Assembly: GCF_046630445.1 (NCBI RefSeq)
Contig: NC_092340.1
Coordinates: 367,063,001-367,127,000 of the forward strand
Length of the DNA stretch: 64,000 nucleotides
Direction of reading: 5' to 3'
Source: Rutidosis leptorrhynchoides
Taxonomy: Eukaryota > Streptophyta > Magnoliopsida > Asterales > Asteraceae
In this document: in pieces, positions 56,619-64,000 of the stretch
How positions within the stretch are numbered: the stretch's first letter is position 1
Layout of the letters: each line of letters opens with the position of its first letter
Notes under the pieces: model-generated
The model's input: the letters and a program-made list of their open reading frames with translations, nothing else
The model's database searches: none
Told to the model about the DNA's origin: nothing
Position numbers and translations under genes: made by a program

Positions 56619-57239
56619 ATGTCTACCTCTAGTACAAATTCCATTGATTCACCTAATAATAATGAAGTGTCGAATATATTTTGGGAAGATTCACAAATTC
56701 CCGAAGAGGAACCGGAAGATGAGGAACCGGAAGAAGAGGAACCAGAAGAGGAGGAATCGGAAGAGGATGAACCAGAAGAAGAAGAGGTTCCGGAGGAAGA
56801 AATATTGATACCTATAGTAAATCGATTAAATAAAAGAAAATCCTCAACCAACGGACCAAAGTTAATAATGGTCAATGGTGTTTCTGCCGAGGAAGCAAAA
56901 CATTGGGAAGATTACCAATTTTTTGATGAATCGGATCCCGATGAGGATTCCGATGATGTTATAGAAATTACCTCGACTCAATTTAATAAAGCGAAAGAAA
57001 ATAATAAGGGAAAAGGTATAAAAATAGAGAAACCCGATTCCAACCCCGATGAACTTTATATGTATCGACAACATCCGTATTTCTTAAAATATAACAATAA
57101 CCCGGGAACCTCTAAACCACCAGGTTTTTCTAAACCATTATGGAAAATGACGGCTCGTATTAGAGGAACACCATATATTCCTAGAAAATTAGGAAAACGA
57201 ACCAAGTCTGAAGAAGAAGAAACCAGTGATTCAGATTAG
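56619..57239 (+). CDS. Acidic ORF1 of family A (206 aa), copy 3
   Basis: MSTSSTNSIDSPNNNEVSN, then a Glu/Pro/Asp tract at residues about 25-65 (EEEPEDEEPEEEEPEEEE), IPIVNRLNKRK, a second acidic patch (DESDPDEDSDD), Lys-rich KENNKGKGIKIEK, a Pro/aromatic zone (YMYRQHPYFLKY) and a basic PRKLGKRTK before EEEETSDSD. Highly charged and probably disordered. First ORF after the leader, no homology recognised beyond other acidic retroelement leader proteins. Intact here, broken in copy 2. Confidence 0.6.
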   Translation: MSTSSTNSIDSPNNNEVSNIFWEDSQIPEEEPEDEEPEEEEPEEEESEEDEPEEEEVPEEEILIPIVNRLNKRKSSTNGPKLIMVNGVSAEEAKHWEDYQFFDESDPDEDSDDVIEITSTQFNKAKENNKGKGIKIEKPDSNPDELYMYRQHPYFLKYNNNPGTSKPPGFSKPLWKMTARIRGTPYIPRKLGKRTKSEEEETSDSD

Positions 57240-57363
57240 AGGGTTGTAATCATGTTGTGTATTATATGTATTGTAGTGTGCTTGTACTTTTATGTTCTAT
57301 GTAAAAAATTGCTGGTATTGTTTGTTAATTATCTTTTACGAATCTAATCCTTGTCTATTTTAC

Positions 57364-57365
57364 AG
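57364..57365 (+). promoter_or_regulatory. Candidate 3' splice site before the F-box ORF
   Basis: TTGTCTATTTTACAG ends 12 bases before the F-box ATG, a good plant acceptor with a pyrimidine tract. It is conserved at 31723-31724 in copy 2, although surrounding bases differ. It may allow a spliced subgenomic mRNA. Confidence 0.45.
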
Positions 57366-57377
57366 TATAAAAACAAA

Positions 57378-58070
57378 ATGGACGTTAAGGGTAGACAACC
57401 GAATATTTTAGAAGACCTACCAGAGGATATGATTGAGGAAATCTTGTCTAGAGTCTGTCAGAATTCATCAGCACATTTAGTTATGGCGAAATTAACTTGT
57501 CAAACATTTGAAAGACTTTCCAGAAATGCCTTAGTTTATAAAAGGCTTTCCTTTGATAGGTGGGGTATATCACATTGGGGAGACCGTAAGTTACGCCGTA
57601 TTTTCTTTAAAGCATTAAATGCGGGGAACCCAAATGCAATTTTACGCTACGGGTTAAGAACCTATTTTGACTCAACATATCCTAACATAGGATTTCGTGA
57701 ATTAGAAAGAGCTTCTAACATGCAACATAAAGAAGCATGTTATGCTTACGGGTTAGTGATGTTCGCTTCTTACCAAAGTGAGAAAAAGAACATCGGATTG
57801 CAACTTTTAAATAAAACCTTCCCACAAGTGACGGATTCAGTAGTTGGGGTGAGAAACAAGGTTTTTAGATTATTACGGGGCTGTTGGACATTACGAAACC
57901 CTCGTCCTTTTGATGACATTACAACATGCTGCCTAGGCAATGGTCATAACAGTTATTTTTCACAAGACCAAGGATGGGAAGTCGTCTTAGTAAAACCAGA
58001 ATGCATGACTTGTTTCTGGACTTATGAATTACGTGTCTTTATTTTCTTTGCTGAACAACTTGCGTATTAA
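57378..58070 (+). CDS. Retrotransposon-borne F-box / Sel1-like protein, A copy 3
   Basis: 230 residues. F-box at about 14-59 (LPEDMIEEILSRV ... LTCQTFERLSRNALVYKRLSF), then RWGISHWGD, a short repeat with NIGFRELERASNMQHKEACYAYGLVMF (Sel1-like, residues 104-129), NKVFRLLRGCW and CMTCFWTYELRVF. Like the homologue at 31016-31708 it has no premature stop or frameshift, and most differences are conservative. F-box proteins bind SKP1 and recruit substrates to SCF E3 ligases. Here the target is unknown. The ORF sits in sense orientation 138 bases after ORF1 and about 320 bases before gag. The upstream TTG-initiated extension crosses the splice acceptor and is not used. Confidence 0.82.
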   Translation: MDVKGRQPNILEDLPEDMIEEILSRVCQNSSAHLVMAKLTCQTFERLSRNALVYKRLSFDRWGISHWGDRKLRRIFFKALNAGNPNAILRYGLRTYFDSTYPNIGFRELERASNMQHKEACYAYGLVMFASYQSEKKNIGLQLLNKTFPQVTDSVVGVRNKVFRLLRGCWTLRNPRPFDDITTCCLGNGHNSYFSQDQGWEVVLVKPECMTCFWTYELRVFIFFAEQLAY

Positions 58071-58393
58071 CTAGATTTATCTTCAAAACTATCCCGTATC
58101 ATAGTGTACTATATTTCATGTTATATGTAATATAGCGAAGTTGTAAGTTTGAAGAATATTTGTATGTGATATATTATTATAATCAGTTTTTCATATGGAA
58201 TTGTAGTAGTTGAATTGTATATTAGCTACTAAGTATGAACTTAACGGGTAGGTAGTACCCGAATTTAAACTTATAAAACGCTAATATGAAGAAAAAGCTT
58301 TTATAAATGAGTTCATATTATGCTACGAAATATTATTGACTACTCTTAATATTCTGTATGATTAACTCGATTCAGTTGGCTATTTTGAAGGAA

Positions 58394-59361
58394 ATGGCAC
58401 CGACTACTCGACACACCATGAATATGAGCGAAGAGGAATTTCGTACCTTTCTTGCTGCAAACATAGCCGCAGTACAGGCTGCGCTACATACCAACAATAA
58501 CTCTGAATCTAGCAATGCAGCTAACGGCGCAAGAAATCGTGTAGGATGCTCCTACAAAGAATTCCCTGCCTGCAAACCTTTGGAATTTAATGGAATCGAA
58601 GGACCAATTGGATTGAAACGGTGGACCGAGAAAGTCGAATCGGTGTTTGCCATAAGTAAGTGTACTGAAGAGGACAAAGTTAAGTACGCTACGCATACCT
58701 TCACAGGTACTGCGTTAACGTGGTGGAACACCTGTTCTGGAACACCTATCTTGAACAGGTAGGACAAAATGCTGCTTACGCACTATCGTGGTCGGCATTC
58801 AAGCAATTAATGAACGAGCAGTACCGTCCTAGAAACGAAGTCAATAAACTCAAGGCAGAACTTAGAGAGTTACGAACACAAGGGTTCGACGTTACCACAT
58901 ATGAACGACGATTCACAGAGTTGTGCCTATTGTGTCCGGGAGCATTCGAAGATGAAGAAGAGAAGATCGACGCGTTTGTAAAAGGGTTACCAGTAAGGAT
59001 TCAAGAAGATGTGAGTTCACACGAGCCCGCTTCTATACAGAGGGAAAGTCGAATGGCTCATAAACTCATAAATCAGATTGAGGGAAGAATTAAAGGGCAG
59101 GCGGCCGAAGAAGCCAACACGAAACAACTCAAGAGGAAGTGGGAGGAAAACGGTGACAAGAGTCACCAGTACAACAACAATTACAACTACAATAGCAACA
59201 ACTATCCCAACAACCGTAACAACAATCGCAACAATAACCGCAATCTTAACAATAACTACAACAAACATCCCAACAACAACAACAACAACTACAACAACCG
59301 TTTCAATAATAATAACAATCCCAACAACAACCTCAATAACAACAACGGCAATAAAAACTAA
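58394..59361 (+). pseudogene. gag capsid of A copy 3, frameshifted
   Basis: Starts MAPTTRHTMNMSEEEFRTFL, an alpha-helical start, then GPIGLKRWTEKVESVF. At 58733-58746 a 14-base tandem duplication (TGTTCTGGAACACC) shifts the frame in the TGTALTWWNT motif. The shifted frame continues with YLEQVGQNAAY, KAELRELRTQGFDVTTYERRF, EDEEEKIDAFVKGLPVRIQEDV and an Asn-rich linker, and ends at TAA 59359, where copy 2 has a sense codon. Retrotrans_gag family. Confidence 0.85.
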
Positions 59362-59650
59362 AAACATCCATGTCATAGGTGTAAAGAAAATCATCAGGGG
59401 TTTTGCACGACATTTTTCAACAGGTGTAAAAGAAATGGTCATAGCGCGACAAAGTGTGAGGTCTATGGACCAAAGTTTAACAGAACTAAAGGAACAAATA
59501 ATGTAGGAACAAGTAATGCCAAAACGAATAGTGTCGGAGCAAGTAATACCAACGCTGTTTGTTATAGATATGGAAAACCGGGCCACATTATTAGAAATTG
59601 CCCAAATCAGGGGAATACTAATGGGCAGGGCCGTGGAAGAGTTTTTCAAT
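59362..59650 (+). pseudogene. gag zinc-knuckle region of A copy 3, decayed
   Basis: Cys/His motifs of the nucleocapsid are damaged: the knuckle reads [14 protein letters not shown], with Tyr in place of the second Cys (CYGCGK in copies 1 and 2). One extra T in GAGTTTTTCAAT (about 59642-59646) moves the frame back by one, which together with the +14 duplication restores the original pol frame. Confidence 0.7.
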
Positions 59651-60763
59651 ATCAATGCGGCAGAAGCACAGGAAGACCCGGAGCTTGTTACGGGTACGTT
59701 TCTTATTGATGATAAATCTGCTTATGTTTTATTTGATTCGGGTGCGGATAGAAGCTATATGAGTAGAGAATTTTGTGCTAAATTAAGTTGCCCATTGACG
59801 CCTTTGGATAGTAAATTTTTACTCGAATTAGCAAACAGTAAATTAATTTCAGCAGATAATATATGTCGGGAGAGAGAAATTAAATTGGGGGATGAAACGT
59901 TTAAAATTGATTTAATACCAGTCGAGTTAGGGAGTTTTGATGTAATAATTGGCATGGAATGGTTGAAAAAGGTGAGAGCAGAGGTCGTTTGTTACAAAAA
60001 TGCGATTCGCATTATGCGTGAAAAAGGAAAACCTTTAATGGTGTACGGAGAAAAGAACAACGCAAACTTAAATCTTATTAGTAGTTTGAAGGTGCAAAAA
60101 CTAATAAGAAAAGGTTGTTACGTCATTCTAGCACACATCGAGGAAGTTAAACCTGAAGAAAAGAACATCAGTGATGTTCCCGTCGCAAAAGAATTTCCCG
60201 ATGTATTTTTGAAAGAATTACCGGGATTACCCCCACATCGATCCGTTGAATTTCAAATAGACCTTGTACCAGGAGCTGCACCAATAGCTCGTGCTCCATA
60301 CAGACTTGCACCCAGCGAAATGAAAGAATTACAAAGTCAGTTACAGGAACTTTTAGAGCGTGGTTTCATTCGACCAAGCACATCACCATGGGGAGCTCCT
60401 GTTTTGTTTGTCAAGAAGAAAGATGGTACATTCAGGTTGTGTATCGACTACCGAGAGTTGAACAAACTTACCATCAAGAACCGCTACCTACTACCGAGAA
60501 TCGATGACTTATTTGATCAACTACAAGGCTCGTCTATTTATTCGAAGATCGATTTACGTTCTGGATATCATCAAATGCGAGTGAAGGAGGATGATATTCC
60601 AAAGACTGCTTTTGGGACACGTTACGGTCATTACGAGTTTATGGTTATGCCGTTTGGATTGACTAACGCACCAGCTGTGTTCATGGACCTCATGAACCGA
60701 GTGTGTGGGCCATATCTTGACAAGTTTGTCATTGTTTTCATCATTGACATACTTATTCACTAG
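59651..60763 (+). pseudogene. Protease and RT (N-terminal part) of A copy 3
   Basis: Protease motif [12 protein letters not shown] intact and [12 protein letters not shown] without the stop found in copy 1. RT blocks [23 protein letters not shown] and [12 protein letters not shown] are good. The catalytic box reads FIIDILIH: the first Asp of the usual FIDD is Ile (ATT at 60743-60745 in place of GAT), and TAG at 60761 follows. This RT cannot be active. Confidence 0.9.
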
Positions 60764-61933
60764 AAGAATGATCAAGAGCACGAAGAACATTTGAGAAAAG
60801 TGCTAGAGTTACTGAGAAAAGAAAAACTGTACGCTAAGTTTTCAAAGTGTGCATTTTGGTTGGAAGAAGTTCAATTTCTCGGTCACATAGTGAACAAAGA
60901 AGGTATTCAGGTGGATCCAACAAAGATTGAAACCGTTGAAAAGTGGGAAACCCCGAAAACTCCGAAACACATACGCCAGTTTTTAGGACTAGTTGGTTAC
61001 TACAGAAGGTTCATCCAAGACTTTTCCAAAATAGCAAAACCCTTGACTGCATTAACGCATAAAGGGAAGAAATTTGAATGGAAAGATGAACAAGAGAAAG
61101 CGTTTCAATTGTTAAAGAAAAAGTTAACTACGGCACCTATATTGTCATTACCTGAAGGGAATGATGATTTTGTGATATATTGTGACGCCTCAAAGCAAGG
61201 TCTCGGTTGTGTATTAATGCAATGAACAAAAGTAATTGCTTATGCGTTAAGACAATTGAAGATTCACGAACAGAATTATGTGACGCATGATTTGGAATTA
61301 GGTGCGGTTGTTTTTGCATTAAAGACTTGGAGGCACTACTTATATGGGGTCAAAAGTATTATATATACCGACCATAAAAGTCTTCAACACATATTTAATC
61401 AGAAACAACTGAACATGAGGCAGCACAGATGGATTGAATTGTTGAATGATTACGACTTTGAGATTCGTTATCACCCGGAGAAGGCAAATGTGGTAGCCGA
61501 CACCTTGAGCAGAAAGGACAGAGAACCCATTCGAGTAAAAGCTATGAATATAATGATTCACACTAACCTTACTACTCAAATAAAGGAGGCGCAACAAGGA
61601 GTTTTAAAGGAGGGAAATTTAAAGGATGAAATACCCAAAGGATCGGAGAAGCATCTTAATATTCGGGAAGACGGAACCCGGTATAGCGCTGAAAGAATTT
61701 GGGTACCAAAATTTGGAGATATGAGAGAAATGGTACTTAGAGAAGCTCATAAAACCAGATACTCAATACATCCTGGAACGGGGAAGATGTACAAGGATCT
61801 CAAGAAACATTTTTGGTGGCCAGGTATGAAAGCCGATGTTGCTAAATACATAGGGGAATGTTTGACGTGTTCTAAGGTCAAAGCGGAGCATCAGAAACCA
61901 TCAGGTCTACTTCAACAACCCGAAATCCCGGAA
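60764..61933 (+). pseudogene. RT end, RNase H and integrase zinc domain of A copy 3
   Basis: Same frame. [17 protein letters not shown] and [14 protein letters not shown] (RT connection), [19 protein letters not shown], RNase H YCDASKQGLG and [13 protein letters not shown] at 61223 interrupts RNase H after VLMQ. The integrase N-terminus has [10 protein letters not shown]...CLTCSK. TAG at 61934 (TGG in copy 1) ends it in QPEIPE*KWEN. Confidence 0.88.
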
Positions 61934-62941
61934 TAGAAATGGGAAAACATTACCATGGATTTCATCACTAAATTGCCAAGGACTGCAAGTGGTTTTGATA
62001 CTATTTGGGTAATAGTTGATCGTCTCACCAAATCAGCACACTTCCTGCCAATAAGAGAAGATGATAAGATGGATAAGTTAGCACGACTGTATTTGAAGGA
62101 AGTCGTCTCCAGACATGGAATACCAATCTCTATTATCTCTGATAGGGATGACAGATTTATTTCAAGATTCTGGCAGACATTATAGCAAGCATTAGGAACT
62201 CATCTAGACATGAGTACTGCCTATCATCCACAAACTGATGGACAGAGCGAAAGGACGATACAAACGCTTGAAGACATGCTATGAGCATGTGTTATTGATT
62301 TCGGAAACAGTTGGGATCGACATCTACCGTTAGCAGAATTTTCCTACAACAACAGCTACCATTCAAGCATTGAGATGGCGCCGTTTGAAGCACTTTATGG
62401 TAGAAAGTGCAGGTCTCCAATTTGTTGGAGTGAAGTGGGGGATAGACAGATTACGGGTCCGGAGATAATACAAGAAACTACCGAGAAGATCATCCAAATT
62501 CAACAACGGTTGAAAACCGCCCAAAGTCGACAAAAGAGCTACGCCGACATTAAAAGAAAAGATATAGAATTTGAAATTGGAGAGATGGTCATGCTTAAGG
62601 TTGCACCTTGGAAAGGCGTTGTTCGATTTGGTAAACGAGGGAAATTAAATCCAAGGTTTGATTATTGATCGTTTCGGACCAGTAGCTTACCGACTTGAGT
62701 TACCTCAACAACTTGCGGCTGTACATAACACTTTCCACGTCTCGAATTTGAAGAAATGTTTTGCTAAAGAAGATCTCAATATTCCCTTTAGATGAAATCC
62801 AAATCAACGAAAAACTTCAATTCATCGAAGAACCCATCGAAATAATGGATCGTGAGGTTAAAAGACTTAAACAAAACAAGATACCAATTGTTAAGGTTCG
62901 ATGGAATGCTCGTAGAGGACCCAAGTTCACATGGGAATGAG
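61934..62941 (+). pseudogene. Integrase core and chromodomain of A copy 3
   Basis: DDE core: [17 protein letters not shown] and [18 protein letters not shown] at 62183 and TGA at 62282 (CAG and CGA ancestors) interrupt it. [11 protein letters not shown] and [13 protein letters not shown] belong to the C-terminal domain. A deletion of about 16 bases near 62657 shifts the frame. The chromodomain (FIEEPIEIMDREVKRLKQNK ... NARRGPKFTWE) is recognisable and supports a Tekay-clade chromovirus, whose chromodomain guides insertion into heterochromatin. Confidence 0.87.
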
Positions 62942-63030
62942 AAGATTAGATGAATAAGAAATACCCGCACTAATTTCCAGAAGATACGTCAACACCTCCA
63001 ACTGCTTAAAATTTCGGGACGAAATTTATT

Positions 63031-63044
63031 TAACGGGTAGGTAC
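63031..63044 (+). promoter_or_regulatory. Polypurine tract of A copy 3
   Basis: TAACGGGTAGGTAC immediately before the LTR start, identical in A copy 1 and family C. Confidence 0.75.
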
Positions 63045-63247
63045 TGTAGTGACCCGAACTTTTCCATATTTATATATATTAAATAAAATTCATATTTACA
63101 TGATTAAGTGTTTCCAACATGTTAAGTAATCAAACTTATTAAGACTTGATTAATTGAAATAGGTTTCATATAGACAATTGACCACCCAAGTTGACCGGTG
63201 ATTCACGAACGTTAAAACTTGTAAAAACTATATGATGACATATATAT

Positions 63248-63302
<55 letters not shown>

Positions 63303-64000
63303 ACATGATATTATGATAAGTAAACATATCATTAAGTATATTAACAATGAACTACATATGTAAAAACAAGACTACTAACTTAATGATTTCGAAACGAGAC
63401 ATATATGTAACGATTATCGTTGTAACGACATTTAATGTATATATATTATATTAAGATATATTAATACATCATGATATCATGATAATTTAATAATTTAACA
63501 TCTTATTTTATATAATAAACAATGGGTTAACAACATTTAACAAGATCGTTAACCTAAAGGTTTCAAAACAACACTTACATGTAACGACTAATTATGACTT
63601 AACGACTCAGTTAAAATGTATATACATGTAGTGGTTTAATATGTATTCATACACTTTTGAAAGACTTCAAGACACTTATCAAAATACTTCTACTTAAAAA
63701 AATGCTTACAATTACATCCTCGTTCAGTTTCATCAACAATTCTACTCGTATGCACCCGTATTCGTACTCGTACAATACACAGCTTTTAGATGTATATACT
63801 ATTGGTATACACTCCAATGATCAGCTCTTAGCAGCCCATGTGAGTCACCTAACACATGTGGGAATCATCATTTGGCAACTAGCATGAAATATCTCATAAA
63901 ATTACAAAAATATTAGTAATCATTCATGACTTATTTACATGTAAACAAAATTACACATCCTTTATATCTAATCCATATACCAATGACCAAAAACACCTAC
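63045..64000 (+). repeat. 3' LTR of A copy 3 (first 956 bases)
   Basis: Starts TGTAGTGACCCGAAC. Aligned with 53108 onward it differs by scattered substitutions and the (TA)n length. Continues beyond the window. Confidence 0.93.
63248..63298. repeat. (TA)n microsatellite in A 3' LTR
   Basis: About 25 TA units, same LTR position as 53306-53361. Confidence 0.9.

Larger units (their letters stand above)
53108..64000 (+). mobile_element. Family-A element, copy 3 (most complete, 3' LTR runs off the window)
   Basis: 5' LTR 53108-56406, PBS 56409-56420, leader, acidic ORF1 56619-57239, F-box ORF 57378-58070, gag from 58394, pol 59500-62940, polypurine tract 63031-63044, 3' LTR from 63045. The two LTRs are very similar over the visible 956 bases, so it is the youngest A copy. 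Gag and pol carry frameshifts and stops. Inserted in a Harbinger transposase (left flank TCACC). Confidence 0.93.

Noticed and set aside
59017-59655. 212-codon Val-rich frame on the - strand
   Set aside because: Antisense shadow of the gag Asn-rich linker in A copy 3.

Overview
This window is repeat-dominated nuclear DNA from a flowering plant, probably an Asteraceae species. The clues are very AT-rich DNA, spliceosomal introns, Tekay-like chromovirus retrotransposons with long LTRs, PIF/Harbinger and hAT transposons, and tRNA-iMet primer sites. The family assignment rests on recalled resemblance of the gag, pol and acidic leader proteins to Asteraceae elements; no search was run. The only possible host gene I can build is a small five-exon model at 43130-44875.

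Layout. I use four local LTR-family names. A: LTR about 3.3 kb, TGTAGTGACCC...GGGACATTTCA. B: LTR 4.1-4.6 kb, TGTGA(C/T)GACCC.... C: LTR 1.76 kb, TGTGACGACCC...GGATCCTTTCA. D: LTR partly seen, PBS at 41069. (1) 1-12567 is a decayed A element on the + strand. Its chromodomain is split by a solo B LTR (TSD TGCTC), and its 3' LTR holds a hAT-like repeat made of ATATCCGAA motifs. (2) 12568-41068 is a D LTR split by a second A element on the - strand, 13700-40094, with TSD AACTT on both sides. That A element has a solo B LTR (TSD ATAGG) inside its 5' LTR. Its pol is cut by a tandem C array (LTR-internal-LTR-partial internal, unit about 6.03 kb), and the rest of pol has been lost. (3) 41069-42297 holds the D primer site and acidic leader ORF, abutting a Tat/Retand-like integrase fragment. 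(4) 42298-47000 holds the candidate gene and a 686 bp hAT element with an exact 8 bp TSD. (5) 47032-50762 is an RRM-type pseudogene carrying a Harbinger-like MITE with a Harbinger element inserted in the MITE's own target duplication. (6) 50763-53107 is a second Harbinger element with a nearly intact transposase and an unrelated small gene with its own TATA box. It is cut by (7), a third A element on the + strand from 53108 to beyond the window end.

The most interesting system is family A. Between the leader and gag it carries an acidic ORF and an intact 230-residue F-box protein with a Sel1-like segment. The F-box ORF is open in two separate copies (31016-31708 and 57378-58070) although the neighbouring gag, pol and acidic ORFs have broken in one or both. 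A canonical 3' splice site lies just before its start codon in both copies. Family C has no recognisable pol, but it shares U5, primer site, post-PBS leader and polypurine tract with A. It therefore looks like a non-autonomous parasite of A-like elements. Family A itself is probably no longer mobile here: each copy has nonsense codons, frameshifts or deletions, and the + copy has lost an aspartate of the RT catalytic pair.
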